Shown piece after piece: positions 12,788 through 25,133 of a stretch of DNA of 64,000 nt; position 1 is the first letter of the stretch, and each line of letters opens with the position of its first letter. The position numbers and the translations under genes were made by a program. This DNA is from Scleropages formosus (taxonomy: Eukaryota > Chordata > Actinopteri > Osteoglossiformes > Osteoglossidae): assembly GCF_900964775.1 (NCBI RefSeq), contig NC_041806.1:37777638-37841637 (forward strand). The letters are read 5' to 3'. The notes below the pieces were generated by a model. That model was not told where the DNA came from, searched no databases, and saw nothing but the letters and a program-made list of their open reading frames with translations.

Positions 12788-14195
12788 AGCCTCCTTCTCT
12801 TCCTCACTCGACCCATCTCAGTTTCTCCCCTCCTCTCTTTGCCCTTGAACTTCCTGCTCACACTTGCACTGCTCTCGTCTCCATCTCTCTGACTTCTTCC
12901 CCTGGCTGTCCACATGTGCAGTGTACTGACTGACATCCAACAGCCTTTTGACGCCCCCCTCACCCAGGCAGTTGCAAATTAGCAGTAGTGACTAATCCAA
13001 AACATTTCTGCACGATTTAAAACTGAGAATGAGCAAACCAGTGCAATATTAGTGCAGTAAGATATTGTACTAAGCTGTAAATATTTTCACGAGAAGAGAT
13101 TCTGGGTCATTTGGTCCCTTAATAGGGTTGCTGTTTCGCCTGCATTTTTGGGCCTGATTTGAACCAATTTCCAGATTTTTTGCATTTTACCATCTCTAGA
13201 CTAGGCCTGGTTTATGGCTCATTCCATCGACTCTCGGCGTAGCTTTTCAGCATCAAAATCCGCTGAATTTGAGCTCTCAAAATGATTTCATTGATACATT
13301 TAAATGCTTTAAGGTTAATTGGTTTAAAATATTTTTTTAATTATTTAATTATTTTAAATTTAGTATGAGGCTTGATTCTGTTGGGTTTTTTTTTTTTTTT
13401 TTTGATTTCTGTTGATTTAGGAGGAATAGTATAAAGGGAAAAATATATGCAATGGTAACTAACGAGAAGGCAACTGAAAGTTTTCAGAATGTAATTTTGC
13501 TTTGACCTGCATACCTAGATTTGCTTTTGAATGATATAGATGAACAGTGGAGGATTAATATATTTTTTTAACTACTTACATTTGCTCCAGAGTCAGCAGT
13601 TGATGGTACTTCATTGCTAATGACCAATTTGAATTTCTCGATGGAAAGGACTAATGCCTCATTTTTACTGTAGACTGAGTACAGCAGTGCATCATTTTTG
13701 AGCATAGCTGTGAAATGTATTTATTGCAAAGAAAAGGCCAGTAGAAGGTCAGATGTGAAGTGGCCATTATATATATATATATTTAAAATGTTATTATTTT
13801 ACAAACCAGCAAATATTGAGAAGAAAAGTAACTTTGTAGCATCATGGGCTTTTAGCTGCTATTTTTATTTTTGGTTTCTTTTTTTATATTGTACAACTTT
13901 AATTACCACACAAGTTTTGATTTGAATTTGCAAGGCAGATCAACTGAAACTTGCTGTTCAAATAAGGCTGAAGTCTGAATCAAGAATCAAGAATTCAACT
14001 TGCATATTTGTAGGCATCACAGATCCAGCGCCTCATGCTGCTTTTAGATAGCAGCTCGGCAGTCTTTCCCTTGCACATACCAGCTTCAAAGTCACATCAA
14101 CTGTCCGGTTCAAACACTTTGGCCATAACAATCTTGTGCAAAGCTTTCATCTGTTCTGAGTTTTATTAAGTAAAATAAACTTGTGGAGAAATGCA
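12788..14195 (+). other. mapre3: mapre3 3' UTR with poly(A) signal
   Basis: AT-rich sequence after the stop codon with no other gene. The AATAAA at 14174-14179, followed by GT-rich sequence, is the best candidate for the end of the transcript. It contains T-rich stretches (for example 13387-13403) and a (TA)n run at 13769-13781. Length about 1.4 kb. Confidence 0.6.
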
Positions 14196-15479
14196 CCTGT
14201 TTATTCTCTTGCATATAGCCATTTTAATTTGTGTTTATGCTATGCTTATTTCAGTCTGCCTTCAAAGTGCTTTGACCAGACCTCTTATTTGGACCTGCTT
14301 TCGATACCACTTATACCTCTGTTCATGGTAAACCTTCCTGAATCAGGAAGCAAAGGACAGAGAAAGGAGCACATCCTGAATGGGATGCCAGTCCATCATG
14401 GCAGTCACGCACACTTCTCTTGCAGAAGATGATTTTCAGAGCAGAACTGCCTGAATTGGAGACATGGGGTGAATACTGGAACATACTTAAATCACCTTAT
14501 GTCTGCAATAACCTATGTAGTATTAAAAATCAATCAATAGGTTGAGTAGTTCATTTTATGATTTTTTTTTTTTTTTTAAATCTTACCTCTCCATCACAGG
14601 GATTTTTATTTACAATTAAATGCTGATTTACAACATGTCTTTTTAAATAGGACTTTGTCCACTACATTTATGCTCCCTGGATAAATGTACAGGAAACATC
14701 GATGCTTGTCCAGTACCCAGTTTGATTTCATGGATGGTAGTTTAAATATTTATTATGCACATAGAAAAATTACTACATGATGTAATTAAAATAGAATGCT
14801 TGCATTATATTGCCTTTACATCTATTAATTTAATAGACCTTTATCTCTGAAGGGTACAAGGGTACTTGTGCTACATAAAAGAGCATTCAACAAATGAAGA
14901 GCTAATTAGATAGGCACAATGATCAAAGCACAGTATATATATTGCTGGCACTGATTTCTCAAGTAGGTGCCTGAAGAAGTGACATTCTGAATTCAAATAG
15001 AGATGATCATGGCAGAGCTCGAAATACCCAACAAAATGTGTAACTATTTGAATTTGTCATTTCAAACTACTGTACTTTATTCAGTGAACACCCCAGTGCA
15101 AACATGTAAATGAACCACGTGAACCGTTGTCTTCATGTTGCTGCCCAGTTATGAATGATCAAATTTTCTAGTTGTTTAATGTTTCCTCTGCCGCTCTATT
15201 TCCTATGATGCTTCTGAAAATGTATGTGTGTGTGTGTGTGTGTGTGTGCTTGACTGTTGCAGAGCTATTCCTCCCACAGCCCAAAGAAAGGCCTTCAGGT
15301 GACCTGGTGACCCTCGTAAATTCCCTGTGTCAGTGTGTGCTACTCTGCAATGGAATGGCATCCCGTCCATAGTAGTGTACCCCTCCTGGCCTGGCGCCTA
15401 GTGACTCGGCTAAAACTACCGACATTTATATACACACTGCACTACATAAAGTTCAGCCCTAACACTGACGCACTAAATG
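14196..15479. other. Spacer between mapre3 and tmem214
   Basis: No gene recognised. It holds a short family C-like fragment near 14345-14415 (minus), a (TG)n run at 15225-15248 and a family C 3' part near 15262-15408. Confidence 0.55.
15262..15408 (+). repeat. SINE family C, 3' part
   Basis: Contains tcccacagcccaaagaaa, a gtgaccctcgtaaatt block, then ctgcaatggaatggcatccc and a cctggcgcct block, in the order of the 28645-28868 copy. Confidence 0.6.
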
Positions 15480-15709
15480 CGCATTACAGCCGCTGACAGC
15501 TTCACGCTACCGGGTCTTTCCGGTTAGATATAGTCGGGCTCGCGCCGCACGGAAACCAACGGCTGCGCCTCTCCAGCGGGCACGCGTCTCTTAGTGACGT
15601 CACCTCAACAGGGAGACGTGGCGTTTAAATCGTAACGCGGAGTCGCTCAGACTTTTTCCATTCTTATAACCGTTGAACGTAGGCGGTCGAGGGACACGGT
15701 CCACACGCG
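15480..15709 (+). promoter_or_regulatory. tmem214: tmem214 promoter and 5' UTR with a perfect CRE
   Basis: A CpG-rich stretch directly before the tmem214 ATG. It contains the full palindromic cAMP-response/ATF element TGACGTCA at 15595-15602, about 110 nt upstream of the start codon. No TATA box was seen, which fits a CpG-island promoter. ATF-family regulation is an inference. Confidence 0.6.
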
Positions 15710-18701
15710 ATGGCTTCGGCTGCGAGCAATGGTTCGGCGGGCAAATGGGAAGTGGTAAAGAAAGGGAAGAAACAGAGCGGAGGAGGAGGGAAGAGTCAGC
15801 AGGACAAGAAGAGCGGCGGGAGGAAGGCGCTGAGCGAGTCCAACCTGCCGAGGATCGACCCCGCGCGTGAGTCACAGTGCTTAGCTTAGCGTGTAGCATA
15901 GCCACTAGCATATCACTTAGCACCTATCTTAGACCTCATTAGCTCAACTAGTGTAGCATTAGAACAGCTTGCAAAGTAGTTAGCAACGGTCCGTACTTCA
16001 TGCACAGCAAGCCGTTTCCAACCTTTCACAACGTAGCTAGCTAGCAGCTAATTACTACCGACGCTAGATAACCGGCTAGCTTTGCTGTAGCAGCTCGTTG
16101 GCTTGGTTACGTAGCAGGATACTGTTGTAGATCTCGTTGGTGTTGTCATTATAAACTAAGTGAGCCACCCCCCCCCGACAGAGGATTTGGGACTTGGAGG
16201 CGAGTACTGAATCAATGTCCTGCTGTTGGTGGTGCTGTGCTTCGCGAGGCTGCGGGGAAGTGTGAGGGCTGAGCGCGAGCGGCGGCTCGTGGTTTGCTGC
16301 TGGGTACATGTAACACGGTCCACCGTATTCTCCATAATTCAGACATAATTAATTCTTTGTCACAGATCAAATGGGCTCCAACTTGGAGTCCAAGGTCCAC
16401 GTCCGTTCGCACTCTTCCACTGTGCGTCTTATCTTACTTCGCGGAGGTGTTTATCCAAGTGACTTGTGTTTGACCTATTCGAAAGTGTGTTTTTGCTGTG
16501 GTAAATCAGGGTGAGAACCTCACTCAAGGCTACAGTATTACTGTCAGGGAGTGGGTTGGAAAAGCAGTGCTCAGTTTACAAGCCCAGGTGTGCATCACCC
16601 TTAACTTGTGACACCTGACGTGTCCTGATCATCATCATGTGTAACCGTCCTTCTCCTTGGCTTCTTGATGTTGTCAGAGACTGCACTACACACACAGTTT
16701 GTACTGAACATCATGGCAGCCAGTGACACTAATGCTCTGCCTTTTACAGTGTCTTGTCACATGTAAACAAACATCACTGCAGATTGCCTGCCTAGCCTGG
16801 GTCAGTCAGCCCCAGTATTTGGTGAATTGGCAGAAAGAGTCTCTCTTTCTCCTCCTCCTCTTACCGCCGCCACCTTGGTTGCCTTCACACAAGAATTCTC
16901 ACTAGATTCAGTCTTCTGATTGTCTGCTACTTTAGAACTGCTGCCTTTGGGCCCAAAGGTTGCAGCTTCGAACCTTGCCTCTGGCCGTATTAGCCTTCAG
17001 CAAGGTACTTACCTTAAATTGCTCCGGTAAAAAATTATCCATTGTATTGATTGGTAAATAATTATAGGTACATTAACACTGTAAATTGCTTTGGGAAAAA
17101 AGCATCTGAAATGAATAAATGTAAAGAAGTAGGGCTTGAACCAGCAACCTTTAGTGTACAAATTGTTGCCCTTAGCTTTTGTAGGTGTGTGTCTGTGTAA
17201 TATCTATGAACAAAGGCAACTGGACTTGTATAAGTTTTTCTTAAACATTTCACCACTCCTCCAAGTGGCTTCTTCAGTTCTAAAAGAGTGGTGGGGAGTT
17301 TAGGTTTTTAACTTGGAACATCTGTGGGTGGAGCCCACTTGAGACTCACATGACTGGGGTCTATTAACGACCCAACAGTCACCTGCAATTCGAGGATGTT
17401 GTTCAAATTAACCTGGGTGGTGTCCTGTTTTTCCACAATTAGCGGTACTCTAACGACCCATTAATGGCCAGAAACTCCAGACTCGAGGTGTAAGTGGGTG
17501 TGAAACTTTCTGGGGACAGATGCTAAGATTGTGTTACACGTGGCTAAGTTGTCTCAGTCCGCCTCCCCTGTTCAGAGAGGGGTTTTCCAATTCTACATAG
17601 ATGGCTTCCTTCACTCCTCTTTCAAACCATCTGTCTTCTCTGGCTAAAATATGCACCTTGTTGTCCTCAAAAGAGTGTCCCTTTTCCTTCAGGTGTAGGT
17701 GGACTGCTGAGTCCTGACCTGAAGAACTGGCTCTCCTGTGTTGAGCCACACGTTTATGAAGGGTGCTTCCTGTAAAAGAGTTCAGGACTCTACTCTCTAT
17801 ATCTCCAATATAAAGATTGGCCACTATAGGTGACACTGGTGACCCCATCGCACAGCTGTGTCTTTGCCTGTAGAAACCCCCATTAAATTGAAAGCAGGTG
17901 GTAGTTAGGCAAAGGTCTAGCAAGACCCAAATGTGGTCTGGGGTGAGGTTGGTTCTGTTGGCCAGAGTGTTGTCCTGTAGTTGTCTTTTCCTTACCACTC
18001 TTGTTGCTTCCAGGGTAACAACACCAGCAGTTTAAATACAGCATCTAGCATTTTATGTTCAGTTTTTGTGGTCAAATGCCTTATTGGTGAAACCTCTGTA
18101 CATGTTAAATTCCTGTAATTTCCTATTAAATACATCACATGACAGTTCAACGGATCTTAGCTGATTTAAAAATATCACATTTGGAAAATTCCCAGGATAA
18201 ATGAAAATCACGAGGGTTCACCGCAAGCTGTGGGTAGCTGTTGAGTAAAGTCTGTTGTTCATCAGACTTACTTGTTTTATAAACTAAAGATTTACAGTTT
18301 AATGTATTTATTCTTTTGCATCTTCATTAGGATGGCACAAAGGGAATAAAATGAATAGGTGCGCCAAGCTTTTTTGTTCAAGAAGCATTTTGATTAATAT
18401 TCCATCTAAGATTGAATGGCAAGATCACATTACCAACATGCAAGAATTACTAGTAAACAAATGTGTGCATGTAGATATGTTTAGATCTTTGTGGTTTTCC
18501 AGAATGTGAAAAAGGTCAATATTCATTCCTCTCTCTAAGCAATGTCCATGTTAAACATTTTTTTTTTTTCTTTTTAAAGAAGGGAGGGGGGCAATAAATC
18601 ACTTCACAGATGCTCTAACATTTCTGGACAGTAGAGCTTCCTTACAGGAAGGGCAGACATTTGATTTCCCCCCCCCCCCTTAGTTGTGTTCTTTCAACTT
18701 G

Positions 18702-18752
<51 letters not shown>

Positions 18753-21700
18753 CGAGTAGGGTGTAACTTGACAGCTGTCGTGCTCAGACAGCCCTGTGTG
18801 CATGTGTATGTGAGGCACTTGAAGGCAGAAGCCATCTACCAAATTCCAGTTCACACTTAGTTCAGTTCAGGCTTCATCTGGACTTGACTTAATCTAATAA
18901 ATCAATTTAATTTGAAAGAAATCTGTTGAACATAATTAATTGCTTAGTTATTATCAATATATCATAAATGTAGCTTGTGCTTGAAAGTGTTATAGGCTGA
19001 TCAAAGGGCCATGAATATCTTGCTTTTAGTCTTGGACCAGAAATCGTAAAGTATTATCAAGTTTTGTTAGGGCAAAGGAAATAATGTCTCCTCTTCATTA
19101 TGTTGAACTTTCTGCTAAATTGCATGCCCTTGTTTTTGTGTAACACTTACCATGACATGAACTTTCAGGGTCCTGGGGATTTTTTTTTTTTGTGCATTTT
19201 GTTGCAAGATGAAGGAATTGTTGCCAGATGCCACTGTACTGATGACATGCCCACTGGGGTGGGGAGGTTTCTGTTAGCCTTTATAAACAGTTAGCCTTTC
19301 TGACACCTTCTTTCCTCCTTTCCATTGGATGACAGAACCCTTGAAGATGTCTGAGACCATCTATGAGGGTTTTGAGAAGATGGGGAAGAAGCAGAACAAA
19401 GAGCAGGTTCCTCCCGCTCCACCCCCAGAGCAGCAGCAGAAGTCCAGTGCAGGCAAGCAGCCCAAAAAGTCCCCAGCAAATGGTGCAGGACAGAAACCAG
19501 CACAGTTCAAATCACTGGAGGAGGCTTTGAAAGCTGTGAGTCCATTTGGGTTTCGCCTCTCTGGATCTGTTGTCTCACTTATGCCATAGTAATCAGAACT
19601 TCTTTCTCTAAGGTGCAAGTCTTAGTTGAACAGAGTGGTTTCTAGTTTGTAGAAAAAATAGCTTATGTAAAGTAGATGTGAGGTTTCACTTGTCTGCTTC
19701 ATGTGTACTAGTAATCTCCAGCAATTCATATTGGGATCTACAGTATTTAATTACATATCCAAATATTTTTATCTTTTAGAGAAACTTTTGAAATCCAGTT
19801 TCAAAAGCAGTTTTTTTTAAATAAGATTTGTTTGTTTTGGGGACACAGTACTGGAAAGCAGAATTGAGCAGTTTGCTTTTCTGGCTTCCACAGCTCGATG
19901 TATCTGAGCTTCAGCAGCAACTGGAGAAGAGTCAGAACCTTTTTCCAGAGAACCCCTCAGTATGGGTGAAGGACCTGGCTGGATACCTCAACTACAAGCT
20001 TCAGGCCCCAGAGATGGAGCCTACGCTGAGTAACCACTCCTACGGTCAGTCATCTGTTCACCGTAGAGCTTGAATAGCATAAAATATCATCTTTGTTTTT
20101 CATAATCAACCTGTCTGTATTTTTCCGGTAAACCTTGTGTTGTGGCATGCTTGATGTCTGTACAGTTGCAACAGCTTTGTCCTGCTTTTCATTAATCTAA
20201 AATGCTGCCTTGATGCAACCTTTTTTTGAAAAGGTTTTCGATTCCTTGACAAATATTCATGCAGTGGTTAAAGGTGACGGTGTACGTAGTTCCTTGTTGT
20301 GCCCAATTACCAGTTTATTGCCCCTGGTGAGTGATTGAGGCTGATGCAGAGCATACTACTGTCTGTTTAGAAAATGCTTATTTGGGTAAAGCTTTCTGAG
20401 CTGCTGCTTGGAGTTATTTTAGGCTTCTGCAAGTCAGAAGTCATGGAATATGAACAAATCTTACATGGAGTAAAATGGGCGATGCTGGCCTTTGAATAAA
20501 AAGCATAACTAAAACCAGTACTTGGAAATTCACACCATTTGTTTATAATTTATTTTTTTATTCCCCTTCCTCTCTCAATCTAAATGAATATTTGAACTTC
20601 CCATGATGTTAGAGAGTTAAACTGTGTAAGCATTCCCATAAGGTCTGCTGAATTACTCTGACGTGACAGTGATTGGATGAGTTTTATACAACTGGCATAT
20701 GGCTGTGTAGTCGAAAGAAGATGCAGGTTACACTTTTTTGTATAAAGGGATATTAACAATAGGATTTTGTTTGATTTAAAAATACATACTCAAAACAGGA
20801 AAGATGTTACGCAGATACAAAAATAGGTGCACAATACCACAGTGGTTTTTCTACCACTTGTTTCTGATTAGCAGAAAGTCTTTTTTTCCTTCTAAAGATT
20901 CTTGTAATATGCACAAAATGTTTAAATATAAGTAGCATTAACAACTTGCATTTTTTCATTTGTGTTTTTTGTGAAAACTTTTCTTGTATGTGACAGTAAC
21001 AGAATTTTAGTGTTACAGATCTTGTTGAATTCATATTTAAGTAAACTTAATGTTTGTTTTCATATCTCCTCTAGTAGTATCTTCCACCTATTTCAATAAA
21101 TCCTTCAATGGGGAATTTGTGTGTGACTGATAATGTAGAAAACTAGCTTCAGTTTTAATTATTAAATGTAAACATTTTCAATAAAAGCATGGAAAAGGTT
21201 AAAAGGATTTTATGCTACATATGGATGCTGTGTTTATATTCTAAATCATATTACATTAAGTCAAATGGGATCAGCTTTTATCCATCCCAAAAAATGTTTT
21301 CATTCTGAAGAGGTCTTAAAAATGCACTTAGTACATGCCTGTATTTTCACCACTGTCAGGCATTTAAAGCATTCACTGACCCTGCAATTTATTTTGTTTT
21401 TTGGGCAGACTACCCTTTCTGTGTGGTTAGCAAGGAGCTGAGGAGCACCATTAAGAGTCTGCTGGGCCGCTGCAGCGACACACTGCCGGACTTCTTCGAC
21501 CACTGTATTTACACAATGCTGCGTGAGCTGGACAAACCTGCAGGTGTGCTTCTCTTTGTGAAAAGGGGGGTGGTGGAGCTGGGATTGCAACATTTTTGGA
21601 CAGCAAACCAAGGACATAGTTTTTCAGCTGTAGGAGGTACAGCTCCTCCCATATTCCCAAGTCCTGGTTGTGTTTCAGAGTTTAAAGGAAAATAAGGTCA

Positions 21701-22834
21701 AGTATAGTTTAGTGCCATAGTTCAAGCTTGACTTCTGTCAGTGACACATTCTGAGTGGATGACATAAACTTTCACTGTTCTGGTAAGGAAGTTGGGGAGG
21801 GAGATATGAGAACACTGCATTGTGCAGGCCACACTCTCCCCTTTGCAGTGCTGTGCTGTCCTCTCAAGTGTCATTTTTGCTTTGGCAGGTGAGCCCTTGC
21901 ATGGCTACAGGATCTGCATTCAGGCCATATTGCTGGACAAGCCCAAAATAGCAACATTGAACTTGGCCAATGTGAGTGGAAGCTGATGCAGGCAGAGAAC
22001 CTGGGAGATAGTTATGTGGGGTCTTCATGTGTAATCGGTCAGAATAGATTGCTTTTATTAACAAATGTTTAAGAATTGACTGCTTGATTTGATTTTTGTA
22101 AAGGTTCACAGACATTGAAGTGCAATCTGCATATTCATGTGGTCTAAGAGATATAAAGTGTTTTCCTTCCAAATCTGGAATTTATGGCAGAATTTACTTA
22201 ATTGCCCTTCTAAGGCTGCACATTAAAAATGTTTTGGCATGAATATTTAAAGTTGAAGGTAAGGTGTAAACACTTGTCTTCTATCTCAGTATCTGGAGCT
22301 GCTGAGGTCTCATCAGAACCGACCAGTTAAGTGTCTAACCATTATGTGGGCTCTGGGCCAGGCGGGCTTCTCGGACCTCAGCCAGGGACTCAAAGGCAAG
22401 TGGCAACTGCTGAGAAAGGGGGGACAATAGCCTCTGAAAATAATTCCTGTATGATTGGGACAATTGTGATAAAGGGATTTTATGGATTACTTGGTTAACT
22501 ATGGTGATTTTAATAATGGATAGCTATATATATTTGCTCCTTTTAATATCACCTAGTTATGCAGTTGCTTTAATTTGTCATGTAAAATGGATTTTGCTAG
22601 ACAGCCATTTGCTTTTAAGTTTTCTGTATGGGTTTTAGTGGGGCGCGGTGGCGCAGTGGGTTGGACCGCAGTCCTGCTCTCCGGTGGGTCTGGGGTTCAA
22701 GTCCCGCTTGGGGTGCCTTGCGACGGACTGGCGTCCCGTCCTGGGTGTGTCCCCTCCCTCTCTCCAGCCTTACGCCCTGTGTTGCCGGGTAGGCTCCGGT
22801 TCCCCGTGACCCCGTATGGGACAAGCGGTTCTGA

Positions 22835-22875
<41 letters not shown>

Positions 22876-24647
22876 GGTATGGGTTTTATGTATTTTTTTT
22901 TTTTTTTAAAAAGTGCCAACAAATGTCTCCAGGCATTGATGGACAGTTTCACTATGTTTACCATAATTTTACAGAAACTAAACAGGAAAAACCAGGGCTG
23001 CACACACCTACATAAACTATGTTAATGTACCAGTGTATCCTTCTGTTGCTTTGAAGAATGACAAACTTCTGCATGTGCTCTTTTGGACCATACTGACATC
23101 TTAAACTGCTGCTGAAATAGAGGTGTGATTTCTGCAACATGTTCTTGTAGTGGACTTTCACAGTACCAGATGAACTTCAAGACTTGAAGGGTTTCTTGGC
23201 AATCATTGTGTGAAAATCAACTCAAAACTGGTGTCCTTCTATGCAAAATGCTGTTAACTCTTGTTAATTTCTGTTATGCGATGAAAATGTTGCCAAGAAC
23301 TAAGTACTTTAATTCCAAGAAGGGACTACTTGATATCCTCATGCTGGTGTTTGGAGGACACATTTTAAAAGATTCCCTTTGTTTACCGCAACTGAACATT
23401 TGAAGTAATGGTATTTTTTTTTCAACTCTTTCAGTGTGGCTTGGCATCATGCTTCCAGTGCTGGGCATTAAAACCCTCTCCTCCTACGCCATTGCATATT
23501 TGGAAAGACTTCTCATGTGAGTTTGGAGGGGGAAGCACTCAGTGCCTGTGCATGTAGTTGCCCTGCTTTTCATCTGTCCAGTTGATATGTTTTCATTGTG
23601 TATTTTGTCTTCAGCCTTCAACACATAGTCATTAAGGCTTCCTGCATCGCTTGTCTCTTTCTTCATGTTATGTAGCTTGTCAGCACATTTTGTTCACTTG
23701 CATGAAAGGAAAGTGACCTTGCGCAACATATAGAATTATTTCTGGTTTTGCTCAGTTGGTTCATTTTTTTCAATAGGACAGATGGAAGTTCTAGCTTTGT
23801 GCGTGCCATTTTGAAACATGGCACGCAAACTGGAAGAGTGCCGATGTGAATCGCCACATTTCATGTTGAAATCTAATTCTTAGGTTACATGCCAATTTAA
23901 CCAAAGGCTTTGGAATAATGGGGCCAAAGGAGTTTTTCCCCCTCTTGGACTTTGCCTACATGCCGAAAAATGCACTTTCTCCCAGGTAACTTCATCAATC
24001 AGGTTATTGAAATGTCATTGATGAAAAGTCAATTTTTATCAAGGGATGACATTGTGTGCCATTGCAGATGAAATTTTTTTTTTTAACATTTGGATGTAAT
24101 TTTAGATTTACTTGAGTATTCCGAACTTAAAAAAAAAAAGGAAAAAAAAACAATATTGGACTATACTTGAAGCCTGAATTCTTTGTTAGCCTGCAGGAGC
24201 AGCTGAGACGGCTATACCCCAGGCTGAAAGTACTAGCTTTTGGAGCCAAGCCCGAGTGCACATTGCACACTTACTTCCCCTCCTTCCTGTCGAGAGCTAC
24301 ACCACACTGCCCTGACGAAATGAAGCGAGAGGTGAGTTGCTAATTTTTGCTTGTGCAAATGTTGTGGGACTGTTAGTTTTAAAAGGCTTTTTATTTTGCT
24401 GTGCGGCATTGTCTTCATCACATTGGTGTCTCTTCAGCTCCTGAACAGCATGACAGAATGTCTGTCACTGGACCCCCAGAGCTTGGGTGTATGGAGACAG
24501 CTATACACAAAACATCTCTCTCAGTCAAGGTAAGGACTCAATGGTTTCTGAGGGGCTTACCAGGAATTATGGGTGTGTCATCACTATGCCTCAGTGCAAG
24601 AGGTCCAGTGACAAATTTGGTTTAAATTGGTTGTTGATGTGTGATCT

Positions 24648-24678
<31 letters not shown>

Positions 24679-25092
24679 GTCTCCCCGCAGCCTTCTTTTA
24701 GATAGTCTGTTTAAATCCTGGAACACTTTGCCACCAAAGGTCTGCTGTTTCACAGTTTATTACAGAAGTATTTAAAAAAACATCAGTTACAATAAATTGC
24801 CAGATGTTAATCCATTGATATTGGTTTTGAATGTGTGTTAATAGCTTCGTAAGAATCTTCAAGAAACAATCCAGTCCTTCAAAATGACCAATGAAGAAAT
24901 GAAGAGCTCTGGAAGTTCTCAAGAGGTGATGGAATGCAATGCTCTATGCAGTGTAAGTTCTGAATTTTAACTTTACTGTCACATAACCAAATGTCTTGGA
25001 CTATTTCAATAATTTACAAATGACTTTCATTTATTTTTGTTTTCCTGCTTTTGGGGAATACTTAAGGGAAAGACTATCATTCATGTGCAGAT

Positions 25093-25133
<41 letters not shown>

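Noticed and set aside
19329-19589. ATG at 19329 as the start of tmem214
   Set aside because: It lies before the splice acceptor at 19335; the family N terminus (GKWEVVKKGKK) is in the exon at 15710.
22640-22720. tRNA gene in the SINE heads
   Set aside because: A- and B-box-like motifs are present but no cloverleaf or terminator; the sequence recurs as a SINE.
22575-23015. 146-codon open frame as a gene
   Set aside because: It is a translation of a SINE and its GT tail inside a tmem214 intron.
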